Assembly (NCBI RefSeq): GCF_003855495.1
Contig: NZ_CP034086.1
Span: 992,001 to 1,056,000, forward strand
Origin: Methylocystis rosea
GTDB lineage: Bacteria; Pseudomonadota; Alphaproteobacteria; Rhizobiales; Beijerinckiaceae
Length of the DNA stretch: 64,000 bases
Direction of reading: 5' to 3'
Shown: positions 36,955-46,084 of the stretch, piece after piece
How the letters are laid out: every line of letters starts with the position of its first letter
Numbering within the stretch: the stretch's first letter is position 1
Notes under the pieces: generated by a model
The model's database searches: none
What the model was told of the DNA's origin: nothing
What the model saw: only the letters and a program-made list of their open reading frames with translations
Made by a program: the position numbers and the translations under genes

Positions 36955-37569
36955 TCAGCGCGCGAGTTCCCGCAGGCCCTGGCGAATCAGCGCGCTCGCC
37001 TCGGCGGCTTCGCCAAGCTGCTTGAGGCTTTCGGCCACCGCGGCAGCCGCCTGCGGGCGCCCATAACCGAGATTGACCAGAGCGGAAATCGCGTCGCGCG
37101 CGGCCGACGGGCCGCCTTCGCTCTCTTCGCCCGCGAGTCGGGCGAGGGCGGGGTCGACGGCGCCGAAAGCGGGGGCCTTGTCCTTCAGCTCCGCGACGAT
37201 GCGCGCGGCGAGCTTCGGGCCGACGCCCGGCGCGCGGGAGACGCTCGCCTTGTCCTGCATGGCGATGGCGGAGGCGAGATCGTTCGCCGGAAGAATCGAC
37301 AGGATCGCCAGCGCCACTTTGGCGCCGACGCCCTGCACGGTCTGCAAAAGGCGGAACCAGTCGCGCTCGGCCTCGCTCGCGAAGCCGAAGAGCCGGATTG
37401 AATCTTCGCGCACCTGCGTTTCGATGGCCAGCGCGGAGGCTTCGCCGACGCGCGGCAGCTTTTGCAGCGTGCGCGTCGAGCAGTGCACCACATAGCCGAC
37501 GCCATTGACGTCGAGGATGACGAAATCCTCGCCATAGCTGTCGATCAGCCCTTTGAGCTTGCCGATCAT
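36955..37569 (-). CDS. ruvA: Holliday junction DNA helicase RuvA
   Basis: RuvA binds four-way junctions and loads RuvB. The 204-residue protein starts [20 protein letters not shown], has the two helix-hairpin-helix motifs ([20 protein letters not shown] and [20 protein letters not shown]) and a C-terminal RuvB-binding three-helix domain. Its start overlaps the ruvC stop by 4 nt. Confidence 0.95.
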   Translation of the reverse strand: MIGKLKGLIDSYGEDFVILDVNGVGYVVHCSTRTLQKLPRVGEASALAIETQVREDSIRLFGFASEAERDWFRLLQTVQGVGAKVALAILSILPANDLASAIAMQDKASVSRAPGVGPKLAARIVAELKDKAPAFGAVDPALARLAGEESEGGPSAARDAISALVNLGYGRPQAAAAVAESLKQLGEAAEASALIRQGLRELAR

Positions 37570-38069
37570 GCCGAAATCCGCAGTCTCGCGCCGCGATGCT
37601 GGGCGTGGCAGATCGCCACCGCCAAAGCGTCGGCGGCGTCGGCGCTCGTCGCTCCGCTCGCCGGCAGCAACACCCGCACCATCATCTGCACTTGCGTCTT
37701 GTCGGCGTGGCCGGCGCCGACGACGGTCTTCTTGACGAGATTGGCGGCGTATTCGGCGATGACGAGGCCAGCGAGCGCGGGGGCGGTCAGCGCCACGCCG
37801 CGCGCCTGTCCGAGCTTCAGGGCCGACTGCGGATCGCGATTGACGAAAGTCTCCTCGATCGCCGCTTCATGTGGCGCAAGATCGGCGATGACGCCCATCA
37901 GGCCCAAATGCAGCTGCGATAGCCGCTCGCCCATGTTGAGGCTTGCGTCGGAGCGCACGCGCCCGCAGGCGATGAAGGAGAGCCGTGAGCCCTGCGCCTC
38001 GATGACGCCCCAGCCGGTGTTGCGCAGGCCGGGATCGATGCCGAGGATGCGAATCGGGGCAGGGGTCAT
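37566..38069 (-). CDS. ruvC: Crossover junction endodeoxyribonuclease RuvC
   Basis: The resolvase that cuts Holliday junctions. The 167-residue protein has the acidic catalytic sites in [14 protein letters not shown] (Asp11), [20 protein letters not shown] and [17 protein letters not shown]. Overlaps ruvA, forming a ruvC-ruvA operon. Standard length. Confidence 0.95.
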   Translation of the reverse strand: MTPAPIRILGIDPGLRNTGWGVIEAQGSRLSFIACGRVRSDASLNMGERLSQLHLGLMGVIADLAPHEAAIEETFVNRDPQSALKLGQARGVALTAPALAGLVIAEYAANLVKKTVVGAGHADKTQVQMMVRVLLPASGATSADAADALAVAICHAQHRGARLRISA

Positions 38070-38143
38070 GCTGCAAGCGTAGGCGGAAAGCGGCGCTGGG
38101 GCGAGACTCTTGCGGGGCGTCTCTTGCGGCGTCTCGGGACGCC

Positions 38144-39433
38144 TCAGGGCGGTAGCGTCTCCGGCCGCTCGCGCGTTTTGCCATCCAGCAGACAGCTGAC
38201 CGTGACGTCGCCCATGACGTTAATGGCCGTCCGGCAGCGGTCCAGCAGCCAGTCGACGGTAAAGAGCATGGCGATGTAGTCGGTGGGCAGCGCCACCGCC
38301 TTGAAGACCATCGTCATCGTCACCAATCCCGCTTCCGGAATGCCAGCCGCGCCGACGGATGCGACGACGGACGTCACCACGACGATGAACTGCTGGCTGA
38401 GCGTCAAATGCATGCCGAGCAATTGCGCGACGAACAAGGCCGACATGGCTTCATAGAGCGCCGTGCCGTCATTATTGAAATTCGCGCCCACGAGCGCGCC
38501 CATGCTGGCGGACTCCTCGCGCAGCCCGACATTTTCGCGCAGCCGCGCATAGGTCACTGGCATCGTGGCGGTGGAGCTGCCGGTCGAAAACGCCATCACC
38601 AGCGCATCGCGCACGCCCCTCAGCACATAGAGTGGTGGCGCCCAAGACCCGAGCCGCACGCGGATGAGGTAGTAGCTGGCTTGCAAGGTCAGCGCCGCGA
38701 GCACGGCGACGACGAAGCCTCCCAAAGCGAGGAAATCGCCAAAGCCCTTCACGCCGACGATGCTGGCGACGATGCCGAAAACGGCCAGCGGCACCAGATC
38801 GATGATCCAGTGCAGAATGGTAATCAGGCTGGTCAGCGCCACGTGAACGAGGTCTTCGACGGTGCGCACCTCACGATGCCGCAGGCTTCTCAGCGCGACG
38901 CCCAGCGCCACCGCGATGAAGATGACGCCCATCACCGTGCCATTGTCCGAAAATGGCCCGCCGATGCTTTTGGGCACGCTGTCGAGGAATTGCGCGAGAG
39001 GATCGGCGCCGGCTGCGGCCTTGGCGGGCGCATGCGCCGGCGCGGGGCTCGACCATGAACCGGGTTGAAGGACATTAGCGACGAGGAGGCCGATGCCGAT
39101 CGCCACCAGCGTGTTCGTCAACAGCAGCGTTACCAGCCGGAGCGCCTGCCGCCCGCCAAGATGCGCGCGCATCAGCGCTTGCATGATCGCCAGCAGAATC
39201 AGCGGAGGGGCAAGCGCCCCCAGGAGCCGCAACACAAGCTTGGCCGGCGTTTCGAGCACTGCCGCATGGTCGCCAAGCATGACGCCGACGGCAAGACCCA
39301 GCGCCACGGCCCCCAGAATGCGCAGATAGAGGGGCGTCGCGCGCCACCAGCCGAGGGCGCCCAGGCGGTCGGTCGTCCGTTCCGCATCTTGTGAGATCAA
39401 TCTGGGACGACCCTTGTCTTGGCGAGACAGCAA
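38144..39433 (-). CDS. Dicarboxylate/amino acid:cation symporter (DAACS family)
   Basis: A 429-residue secondary transporter of the GltP/DctA family. About eight helices and two re-entrant loops are predicted; the serine-rich loop appears as [20 protein letters not shown] and the substrate/cation motif as [21 protein letters not shown] Pro/Ala-rich loop (about 128-145) is unusual. It probably imports C4-dicarboxylates or glutamate/aspartate with Na+ or H+; the exact substrate cannot be read. Single gene. Confidence 0.9.
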   Translation of the reverse strand: MLSRQDKGRPRLISQDAERTTDRLGALGWWRATPLYLRILGAVALGLAVGVMLGDHAAVLETPAKLVLRLLGALAPPLILLAIMQALMRAHLGGRQALRLVTLLLTNTLVAIGIGLLVANVLQPGSWSSPAPAHAPAKAAAGADPLAQFLDSVPKSIGGPFSDNGTVMGVIFIAVALGVALRSLRHREVRTVEDLVHVALTSLITILHWIIDLVPLAVFGIVASIVGVKGFGDFLALGGFVVAVLAALTLQASYYLIRVRLGSWAPPLYVLRGVRDALVMAFSTGSSTATMPVTYARLRENVGLREESASMGALVGANFNNDGTALYEAMSALFVAQLLGMHLTLSQQFIVVVTSVVASVGAAGIPEAGLVTMTMVFKAVALPTDYIAMLFTVDWLLDRCRTAINVMGDVTVSCLLDGKTRERPETLPP

Positions 39434-39484
39434 CTGAGCGGTTGGCGTCAGAATAAGAGCTTGTCCGCCCTCTTTGGCTTGCGA

Positions 39485-39910
39485 TCAAGCCTCCGCCTTC
39501 GTCACCGCATCCGCCACGGCGTCAAACGCCAGCATCGTCGACCCATGCCGGGCCTTGTAGTCGCGCACCGGCTCCAGCACCGCCAGGTCGGCCCATTTGC
39601 CGGTCGGCGGCGGACCGTTCTCCTTGAGCATTCGGCGCAGCGCTTCGCGCGCCTCGCGCAGCTCCTGCGGCGTGGAGCCGACTACATTGCGCGCCATGAT
39701 CGAGGCCGACGCTTGGCCCAGCGCGCAGGCCTTCAGCTCATGCGCGTAGTCGGCCACTTTCCCGTCTTCCAGCCTCAGATCGACGGTGATCGTCGAGCCG
39801 CAGAGTTTGGAATAGGCCGAGGCGGTCGCGTCCGGTCGCGGCAGCCGGCCGATGCGCGGAATGTTTCCGGCAAGTTCCAGAATGCGTTGATTGTAAATGT
39901 TGTCGAGCAT
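39485..39910 (-). CDS. IscU/NifU-N type Fe-S scaffold-like protein
   Basis: A protein of about 141 residues with the SufU/IscU fold. It shows LDNIYNQRILELAGNIPRIG, AYSKLCGSTITVDLRLEDGK and LKACALGQASASIMARNVVG, with conserved cysteines in LCGST and ACALGQ. The usual third cysteine (in the C-terminal CxxL) appears replaced in the ending WADLAVLEPVRDYKARHGST. This is typical of the alphaproteobacterial variant of unknown exact role. The ATG at 39910 is preferred over an upstream TTG at 39928. It is divergent from folE. Confidence 0.85.
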   Translation of the reverse strand: MLDNIYNQRILELAGNIPRIGRLPRPDATASAYSKLCGSTITVDLRLEDGKVADYAHELKACALGQASASIMARNVVGSTPQELREAREALRRMLKENGPPPTGKWADLAVLEPVRDYKARHGSTMLAFDAVADAVTKAEA

Positions 39911-40158
39911 CGCCGCCGCGCGTTTCAAGCCAAGGCCTTACCATCGCCTCGGTAAATCTCTATATAGGATTTTGCGCGCCCTCGCGAAAGCGGCGGGTCG
40001 CGCCGGGGCCGTCAGCGGCCCTCGTCAGTCTCGAATTCTCGCGTGATCTCGAAACCATCTGGAGAGGGCGACGATTTGAGGGACCGCCTTGCTCGCGCGA
40101 GGCATTCGCTGCCGTTGCGCCTTTCAGAGGCGCGCGCTGAAGCATATGGAGGCGCCAC

Positions 40159-40788
40159 ATGGATGACGTGGTTAAGACCTGTCCCTTTTCTTCGCTCGAG
40201 ACGGTTAAAACCGTCGAACGCCCCTCCCGTGATGAGGCCGAAGCCGCCGTACGCACCCTTCTGCGCTGGGCGGGAGACGATCCGGACCGCGAGGGGCTGC
40301 AAGACACCCCGCGTCGCGTCGTCAAAGCCTATGAAGAGTTCTTCAGCGGCTATCGGGAAAGCGCCGACGAGGTTCTGTCGAAAGTCTTCGAGGAGGTCGA
40401 AGGCTACGATGATCTCGTGCTCGTTCGCGACATTCCCTTCACGTCGCATTGCGAGCACCACGTCGTGCCATTCGTCGGAAAGACGCACATCGCCTATTAT
40501 CCGGCGGGCGGGGTGGTCGGTCTGTCGAAGCTTGCCCGGCTTGTCGAGATTTTTGCCCGCCGCCTCCAGACTCAGGAGGCGATGACGGCGCAGATCGCGG
40601 CGGCGATCGATGAAGCGCTCGCGCCCCGCGGGGTCGCCGTGATGGTCGAGGCGGAACATATGTGCATGTCGATGCGCGGCGTGATGAAGCAGGGGTCGTC
40701 CACGGTCACCATGCAGTTTTCCGGCGTGTTCCGTGACGATCCGGCCGAGCAGGCGCGTTTCTATACGCTGCTGCGCGGAGCGCGGTGA
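40159..40788 (+). CDS. folE: GTP cyclohydrolase I
   Basis: The first enzyme of tetrahydrofolate synthesis, turning GTP into dihydroneopterin triphosphate. The 209-residue protein has the zinc motif [20 protein letters not shown] and [20 protein letters not shown]. Folate is central to serine-cycle C1 transfer in type II methanotrophs (established knowledge). A GGAGG sequence precedes the ATG. The stop overlaps hisI. Confidence 0.96.
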   Translation: MDDVVKTCPFSSLETVKTVERPSRDEAEAAVRTLLRWAGDDPDREGLQDTPRRVVKAYEEFFSGYRESADEVLSKVFEEVEGYDDLVLVRDIPFTSHCEHHVVPFVGKTHIAYYPAGGVVGLSKLARLVEIFARRLQTQEAMTAQIAAAIDEALAPRGVAVMVEAEHMCMSMRGVMKQGSSTVTMQFSGVFRDDPAEQARFYTLLRGAR

Positions 40789-41177
40789 TGTCTCAGGCGT
40801 CCAAAGAGGTGGAGGAGGGGAGCGTTTTCGCGCCGAAATTCGACGCGAACGGCCTCATCGTCTGCGTCACCACCGAGGCGGCGACGCACGACGTGCTGAT
40901 GGTCGCCTATATGAACGAACTCGCGCTCGAGAAGACCATCGAGACGGGGCTCGCCCATTATTGGTCGCGGTCTCGGCGCTCGCTCTGGCGCAAAGGCGAG
41001 ACCTCGGGACAGACGCAAAAAGTGCTGTCGCTGCGCGTCGACTGCGATCAGGACGCCGTGCTGCTTGAGGTCGAAGTCGGCGGCGACGGCAAGGCCTGCC
41101 ATACGGGGAGAAAGTCCTGCTTTTATCGGGCGCTCGGCGACGAGGGCGCACTGGTTTTCTCCGCCGATGGCGCATAG
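40788..41177 (+). CDS. hisI: Phosphoribosyl-AMP cyclohydrolase
   Basis: The third step of histidine biosynthesis. The 129-residue protein has [20 protein letters not shown], the metal site [16 protein letters not shown] and [14 protein letters not shown]. The ATG lies in the folE stop (TGATG), so the two are translationally coupled, a frequent alphaproteobacterial arrangement. Confidence 0.95.
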   Translation: MSQASKEVEEGSVFAPKFDANGLIVCVTTEAATHDVLMVAYMNELALEKTIETGLAHYWSRSRRSLWRKGETSGQTQKVLSLRVDCDQDAVLLEVEVGGDGKACHTGRKSCFYRALGDEGALVFSADGA

Positions 41178-41294
41178 GCGCTCGTTTTTTTGGCGGAAAG
41201 TTAACCTGAAGCCCACCTTCCGAAGCGCAGGCTGGTCTCCAAATATATCTTGTGCCGCTTACCATGACGGAGACAGCGGCGCGGGAAGGCCCGT

Positions 41295-42350
41295 ATGTTA
41301 TCGCTACGCTCACGCAACCCTCAACTTGTCGATGCCGAGGCGGCTGGCGCGATGACGGACGAACCACAAGCTCCTCCGACGACCCTCGTACGCAAGGCCG
41401 ATACCGAGGCCAAACGGCAAAGGCGCGGTCAGCCGACGATCGGGCTGGCGCTCGGCGCGGGCGCGGCGCGCGGCTGGTCGCACATCGGCGTGCTGCGCGA
41501 ACTCGCCGCCAATGACATCAAGCCCGATGTGATCGCAGGCACATCGATCGGCGCCGTCGTCGCCGGATGCTATGCCGCCGGCAAGCTTGATCAGATCGAA
41601 GCCTTTGCCCGCACCCTGACCAAGCGACGCGTCTTCACGCTGATGGATCTCTCATTTTCCGGCGCGAGCCTCATCACCGGCGAACGGTTGCGGTCCGCCT
41701 TGGAAAAGGAACTCGAAGGCCTGGAGATCGAGGACCTGGCCATACCCTTCGCCGCGGTCGCGACTCAGGTTGGGACGGGCCATGAGGTGTGGCTGCAGCA
41801 TGGCTCCGTGTCGCTCGCCATCCGCGCGTCTTATGCGTTGCCGGGCGTTTTCGAGCCGGTGCGCATTGGCGATCGCTGGCTCTTTGATGGGGCGCTGGTC
41901 AATCCCGTGCCGGTCACAGTATGCCGCGCGCTCGGCGCGGAATATGTGATCGCCGTAAACGTCACCGCCGACACAATGTATCGCGCGCGAGTCATCCGCG
42001 ACGATCCCGGCGCGCTGCATCGCGCCGCGGAGGCCGGTCCGTTCGGACAGAAAGCCGACGCCTCCTTCGTCGATCGGTTCCTGCCCCGCTATTTCGATCG
42101 TCAGCCGGGCGATGCGCCGAACGTCGCCACCGCGATGATCGACGCATTCAACATCATCCAGGATCGCATCCTGCGTTCGCGGTTGGCCGGCGACCCGCCC
42201 GACGCCACGATCACGGCGCGACTGGAGGAAGTCGGCATGTTCGACTTCCATAAGGCTGATCAGCTGATCCATGTGGGGCGCGAGGCGACGAAGCGCGCGC
42301 TGCCGAATATCTTCGCCCACATCCCGCTGTCGGCCCCGCCCAGTCCTTAG
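41295..42350 (+). CDS. Patatin-like phospholipase (RssA type)
   Basis: A 351-residue serine lipase/esterase of the patatin family. The oxyanion hole is LGAGAARGWSHIG (GAGAARG 54-60), the nucleophile Ser84 is in AGTSIGAVVAGC, and the catalytic Asp198 is in DGALVNPVP. Probably a cytoplasmic or membrane-associated phospholipase. It ends 4 nt inside the convergent CBS gene. Confidence 0.9.
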   Translation: MLSLRSRNPQLVDAEAAGAMTDEPQAPPTTLVRKADTEAKRQRRGQPTIGLALGAGAARGWSHIGVLRELAANDIKPDVIAGTSIGAVVAGCYAAGKLDQIEAFARTLTKRRVFTLMDLSFSGASLITGERLRSALEKELEGLEIEDLAIPFAAVATQVGTGHEVWLQHGSVSLAIRASYALPGVFEPVRIGDRWLFDGALVNPVPVTVCRALGAEYVIAVNVTADTMYRARVIRDDPGALHRAAEAGPFGQKADASFVDRFLPRYFDRQPGDAPNVATAMIDAFNIIQDRILRSRLAGDPPDATITARLEEVGMFDFHKADQLIHVGREATKRALPNIFAHIPLSAPPSP

Positions 42351-42778
42351 GCTTGCGCGATGTATTCGCGCATCGATCGGTGCTCTTCCTCGATGACGCG
42401 AATGCGGTATTTGACCACGTCGCCGATCGACACAAGGCCCACGAGGCGCGTTTCCCGAATCACGGGGATATGCCGGCGCCGTTCGATGGTCATCACCCGC
42501 ATCGTGTTTTCGACGGCGTCGTCTTCTCCCGCCGGTTGGGGGCTGGGCTGCATATACGCAGATATGCGTTGCGTCAGCGCCTCAGGCCCATCCAGCGCGA
42601 CCGCAGAAACAATGTCGCGCTCGGCGATCAGTCCGGCCAGGCGGCCGCTGTCGTCCAGAATGACAAGCGCGCCGATTCGATAGCGCATCATCAGCTGAGC
42701 CGCCTGCTGCAGCGTCGTGTCGGCGCTCGCAGTCACCACCTCTCGTCCTTTCTCTGCGAGTATGTTCGAGATCGTCAT
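42347..42778 (-). CDS. CBS-domain pair protein
   Basis: A 143-residue stand-alone Bateman module with two CBS repeats: MMRYRIGALVILDDSGRLAG...ERDIV and MTIERRRHIPVIRETRLVGL...VSIGDVVKYRI. CBS pairs bind adenine nucleotides such as AMP, ATP or SAM, so it may sense energy state. The start is the ATG at 42778. It is 51 nt downstream of the rhomboid gene on the same strand. Confidence 0.9.
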   Translation of the reverse strand: MTISNILAEKGREVVTASADTTLQQAAQLMMRYRIGALVILDDSGRLAGLIAERDIVSAVALDGPEALTQRISAYMQPSPQPAGEDDAVENTMRVMTIERRRHIPVIRETRLVGLVSIGDVVKYRIRVIEEEHRSMREYIAQA

Positions 42779-42828
42779 CTGGCCCTCCTTTTCGCTCTCG
42801 ACCGGCCTCCCGCGCCAGCCGAAGGGCG

Positions 42829-43536
42829 TTACTGCGAACTTAGGGCATGCCGACCCGCGCGATCGAAGAAGCTGAAAAAGAGCAGGCCGAACAAAAACCC
42901 TCCGACGTGCGCTTCCCAAGCGATCGCGCTCGATACGCCGACCGCCTGCGGAAAGACGCCAAGAAGCACGTTCACCGCTAGCCATGCGAGAAGGAAAAAC
43001 ATCGCCTGTCGGTTCAAATGCAGCTGTGACAGCGAAGTGGAATGCGATTCCTCGTCGTATGGCGTCCGGGGATTGCGCCGCTTGTCCGCCAGCCGCGCTC
43101 CTGGCGTAAATGCGAAACGCACAATTGCCCCCATTGTTCCTGAGATTGCGCCTGATGCGCCCACGACGGGCGCGATTTCGTAGGGGTGCAGCGCAAGAAA
43201 CAACAACGCGCCTGCGAAGGCGCTCGCCGCGAGAAAGAGGAGGTAGCGCGCCGAACCGAATCGACGTTCGACCGGCGTGCCGAATGCTGCAAGCGCTAAC
43301 GCATTCACGATGAGATGCGTCCAATCGCCGTGCAAGAAAAAGTAGGTCAGCATGGTGGCGTATTCGGCGCCGCCTTCAAGCGTCACGCGCGCCGGGATGA
43401 AAGCGAACGTCGCGAGCAGCCAGTTTGAGAATTCCACAGGACCGTAAGCGACGATGAGCTGCGTCGCCGCCAGCGCGCCGATCAGCGCCTTTGTCACTAT
43501 CGGGAGATTGAAAATTTGTTCTCGCCTCGCGTGCAC
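42829..43536 (-). CDS. Rhomboid family intramembrane serine protease
   Basis: A 235-residue membrane protein with about six helices. The catalytic serine is Ser128 in GASGAISG and the catalytic histidine His210 in WEAHVGGFLFG. A cytoplasmic or periplasmic loop at about 148-175 is long and charged. Rhomboids cut substrates within membranes; targets here are unknown. Upstream of the CBS gene and possibly co-transcribed. Confidence 0.92.
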   Translation of the reverse strand: MHARREQIFNLPIVTKALIGALAATQLIVAYGPVEFSNWLLATFAFIPARVTLEGGAEYATMLTYFFLHGDWTHLIVNALALAAFGTPVERRFGSARYLLFLAASAFAGALLFLALHPYEIAPVVGASGAISGTMGAIVRFAFTPGARLADKRRNPRTPYDEESHSTSLSQLHLNRQAMFFLLAWLAVNVLLGVFPQAVGVSSAIAWEAHVGGFLFGLLFFSFFDRAGRHALSSQ

Positions 43537-43865
43537 GTTCGCTCCTGTCCGTTTTGCTGGGCAAGAGCCCGCGCAGCCTCAATGCTAATCTAGCGCGACC
43601 GGCCTCGGCGAGCGTCCCGATTTGAGGCGCCGGGCCACGACGGCGCGACGCCATCCGCGAGCGCCAGCGGTCGGAGGAGCGCCTTCCGACAGGTTCAGTT
43701 TGGCGGTTTTGCTCATGGTGCGGGGGCTTGGCCGTTGGTCAGCTCCCCTCCTGGCGATTGCCGCGCCGATGGCACGATCGCTGCTCCCCTCAAGAAGGGT
43801 TGGCGCGCGGCGGGGCAAGGCGTCCCAATCCTGGGCGGGGGCGCGCGAGCGTCGGGCGGATTTGA
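43537..43865. other. Gene-free stretch between rhomboid and PAS genes
   Basis: About 330 nt of GC-rich sequence between divergent genes. Short open frames exist on both strands, for example one reading MSKTAKLNLSEGAPPTAGAR on the minus strand, but without ribosome site or recognisable homology. No repeat or hairpin stands out. It must contain both promoters. Confidence 0.5.
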
Positions 43866-44432
43866 ATGATATTGCCGGTCACCAGGGATCTTCACGACTA
43901 TTGGGGTCGATTGAAAGGAGAACGGGCGGCGCCGGATCGAGCGGAGATCGATCCGGTCGCGATTCGCCACATTCTGCCCGACATCTTCATCATCGAAGTG
44001 GACCCGGAGCGCCGACTTCCGCTCCGTCTCTGTGGCGCTCGGGTTAACGCCCTCTGGCAGCGCGAGCAGAAAGGACGCTCCTTCCTTGAATGGTGGCGAG
44101 CGCCGCGGCGGGAGGAGGCGGCTGAGGCGATTCGCCGGGTCATCGACACTCAAACGCCGCTTGTCGCGCGCGCCCGGACCGCGCGGACCGCGCCCGACCG
44201 CGATGCGGCGGAGTTCGAGCTTCTGCTTTTGCCTCTGCGTCATTTCGGCAAAAGCTGTTCGCGCGTACTGGGGTCGCTTGCGCCCGCGCGGCGGCTCGAC
44301 TGGGTGGCAGATTGCCCCGTGGGACCGCTCGATCTGGTCGCCGCGCGGATGCTGGAGGACAAGGCGGCGCAAGGCTCGAAGGAGGAACGGCGCTGCGGCG
44401 AGAACGCGCGCCTAGCGGCTTCCAACGGCTAG
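43866..44432 (+). CDS. PAS_5-type domain protein
   Basis: A 188-residue protein with the alphaproteobacterial PAS_5 (formerly DUF) pattern: DLHDYWGRLKGERAAPDRAE, IDPVAIRHILPDIFIIEVDP, LPLRLCGARVNALWQREQKG and EFELLLLPLRHFG. Proteins of this group are cytoplasmic single-domain sensors or partners of unknown signal. The C-terminus is Arg/Ala-rich. No partner gene is adjacent. Confidence 0.8.
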   Translation: MILPVTRDLHDYWGRLKGERAAPDRAEIDPVAIRHILPDIFIIEVDPERRLPLRLCGARVNALWQREQKGRSFLEWWRAPRREEAAEAIRRVIDTQTPLVARARTARTAPDRDAAEFELLLLPLRHFGKSCSRVLGSLAPARRLDWVADCPVGPLDLVAARMLEDKAAQGSKEERRCGENARLAASNG

Positions 44433-44598
44433 CGTCCCCTTTCGACGCAAGGCCGGATGCTGTGCGTCGTCGCCTCCAATCATGGGAGAGCGACGCCAAT
44501 GAGCGCGCGCCGAGCACCCTTTTAGAGCGCTCCATAACTCGAGTCGCGACTGAACCTCCCCGCCAGCCAGTCGATCCAAACTCTGAGCGCTGCGTCAT
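44433..44598. other. Upstream spacer before the first porin
   Basis: Start of a 343-nt gap ahead of the first Omp31-like gene. A fragment TTTAGAGCGCTCC near 44521 resembles the end of the dispersed AGAGCGC repeat. No gene is seen; the regulatory elements lie further downstream. Confidence 0.4.
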
Positions 44599-44716
44599 TG
44601 TGGCGCCGGCGCCACACCAGCCGGAATTCCGACCGAACGCCCGCCAGATACGGGGCTTTTGGATTGACTGTGCGCGGCCTCGACTGATTGAGTGCAGTGC
44701 ATGGCGAGCGATCGCT
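44599..44716 (+). promoter_or_regulatory. Shared regulatory array upstream of porin 1
   Basis: A perfect 18-bp palindrome TGTGGCGCCGGCGCCACA (44599-44616) is followed after 47 nt by TTGACTGTGCGCGGC (44664-44678) and then by the palindrome AGCGATCGCT (44707-44716). The same first two elements, 47 nt apart, precede the other two Omp31-like genes, and all three elements are at identical spacing before porin 2. The TTGACT may be a -35 box or part of an operator; no consistent -10 was found. Confidence 0.65.
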
Positions 44717-44775
44717 GAAGGTTTTCAACTAGGCAATCGGGCGAAGGTTTCCGCCTCAAGCTAAAGAGGACACAG

Positions 44776-45723
44776 ATGAAAAGAGCTCTTTCCGTCGCCG
44801 CTCTTATGGTCGCGCTGACGGGCTCGGCTTTGGCGGCCGATCTTCCCAGCTACAAGGCTCCTCCGCCGCCCCCGCCGCCGCCGCCCCCGTTGTGGAGCGG
44901 CTTCTACGTCGGTTTGAACGCCGGCGGGACTTGGGGCGGCAGCAATAACATTTGGACGTCGTCAGCCCCGCTTTTCTCCGCCCCCGGAGCCGGCGGCGCG
45001 GCAAATTTATATGCTGCGTATTCCGCGCTCGGGGCCTCGGGCGTTTCGCAGGGCAATACCAGCGGATTCATCGGTGGCGGCCAGATTGGCTATAACTGGC
45101 AGTTTTGGGGCGGCCGCCTTGTCGCGGGCGTAGAAGCTGACATCCAGGGCGTCGCCAGCAGCAACAGCAACAAGACGTCTGTCACCGCAGCGGGCGCATT
45201 TCCCTTTATCGCCGCCAGCGAAATCGTTACGACCGCGATCACGACCTCCAAGCGGCTCGACTATATCGGCACGGTTCGCGGCCGACTCGGTTGGCTCTTC
45301 ACCCCCACATTGCTTGTTTACGGCACCGGCGGTCTCGCCTACGGCGGCGTCTCGGTGTCGACCGGCATCGCGCAGTTTAACAATGACTGCGCTCAGTTCC
45401 CGGCGAACTGTATTGCTGGCGCCGCTTTCTCGTCCGGATCCTTTTCCGACACGCGCGTCGGCTGGACGGTGGGCGGCGGCTTGGAATGGATGTTCATGCC
45501 GAACTGGTCCGCCAAGGTCGAATATCTGTATTACGATCTCGGCAATGTCAGCTACTCGGCGGGCGTTTTGACGACCCTCAACAGCACGCTTACGGCTCTT
45601 CCGGCGGGGAGCATCGCCGGTGTGGTGTCGCAGTCGCAGACTCGCTTCAACGGCAACATCGTCCGCGCTGGCGTCAACTATCACTTCAACTGGGGCGCTG
45701 CCCCGATTGTTGCGAAATACTGA
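44776..45723 (+). CDS. Omp31-like outer-membrane beta-barrel porin 1
   Basis: A 315-residue outer-membrane protein. The signal peptide (MKRALSVAALMVALTGSALA) is followed by ADLPSYKAPPPPPPP, a Pro-rich linker, then LWSGFYVGLNAGGTWGGSNN, beta strands with GFIGGGQIGYNWQFWGGRLV and DYIGTVRGRLGWLFTPTLLV, and a C-terminal KVEYLYYDLG ... NYHFNWGAAPIVAKY, the Omp31/Omp25-type barrel signature. Followed by a strong terminator. A tandem relative lies 361 nt downstream. Pores of this type may pass small solutes or act as structural OMPs. Confidence 0.92.
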   Translation: MKRALSVAALMVALTGSALAADLPSYKAPPPPPPPPPPLWSGFYVGLNAGGTWGGSNNIWTSSAPLFSAPGAGGAANLYAAYSALGASGVSQGNTSGFIGGGQIGYNWQFWGGRLVAGVEADIQGVASSNSNKTSVTAAGAFPFIAASEIVTTAITTSKRLDYIGTVRGRLGWLFTPTLLVYGTGGLAYGGVSVSTGIAQFNNDCAQFPANCIAGAAFSSGSFSDTRVGWTVGGGLEWMFMPNWSAKVEYLYYDLGNVSYSAGVLTTLNSTLTALPAGSIAGVVSQSQTRFNGNIVRAGVNYHFNWGAAPIVAKY

Positions 45724-45745
45724 TCCAGCCTGAACAATCGATATG

Positions 45746-45780
45746 AAAGAGCCCGGCCGGTTGGCCGGGCTCTTTTTTTT
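45746..45780 (+). terminator. Intrinsic terminator of porin 1
   Basis: A 13-bp perfect stem AAAGAGCCCGGCC / GGCCGGGCTCTTT with a GGTT loop followed by a run of T. A clear rho-independent terminator. The preceding 25 nt and the stem are duplicated after porin 2. Confidence 0.92.
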
Positions 45781-45791
45781 GGCTGACTGAC

Positions 45792-45818
45792 GTCGCCCCG
45801 ATTGTGGCGAAATACTGA
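45792..45818 (+). pseudogene. Relic of the 3' end of another Omp31-like gene
   Basis: GTC GCC CCG ATT GTG GCG AAA TAC TGA encodes VAPIVAKY-stop, the exact end of the porins (which end APIVAKY or PPIVAKY), directly after the porin 1 terminator and with no upstream barrel sequence. It looks like the remnant of a third tandem copy lost by deletion between repeats. Confidence 0.6.
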
Positions 45819-45906
45819 TGACCGAACAGGTCGCAACATGGGAGCTCGGCCGAAACGTCGGGCATTTTCTTTATATTTTTAAAACGTTTAAGCGGCGGAT
45901 AGTAGC

Positions 45907-46024
45907 TGTGGCTTTGGCGCCACAATTGCGCGAAAAGTGGCCACAGTGACGCTTCACAAGTTACTTTTTCTTTGACTGTGCATGGCGGGAAGATTTCCCT
46001 GAATATGCCTAGCGAGCGATCGCT
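45907..46024 (+). promoter_or_regulatory. Shared regulatory array upstream of porin 2
   Basis: TGTGGCTTTGGCGCCACA (45907-45924; arms TGTGGC/GCCACA perfect), then 47 nt to TTGACTGTGCATGGC (45972-45986), then AGCGATCGCT (46015-46024) at 43 nt from TTGACT, as before porin 1. A further short palindrome GTGGCCAC lies at 45937-45944. Spacing identity with the other two porin genes supports common regulation. Confidence 0.65.
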
Positions 46025-46084
46025 GAGGTTCCCTAGCGCGGAAGTGGGGATCCATGCTTGGACTTAACGCCATGAGGATTACAA

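Noticed and set aside
43585..43818. Minus-strand small frame (MSKTAKLNLSEG...)
   Set aside because: No ribosome site, no homology, and Arg/Pro-rich ending; may be chance.
44664..44669. TTGACT before the porins taken as an ordinary sigma-70 -35 box
   Set aside because: No consistent -10 element occurs 16-18 nt downstream in the three copies, so the box is reported as a conserved element of unknown kind.
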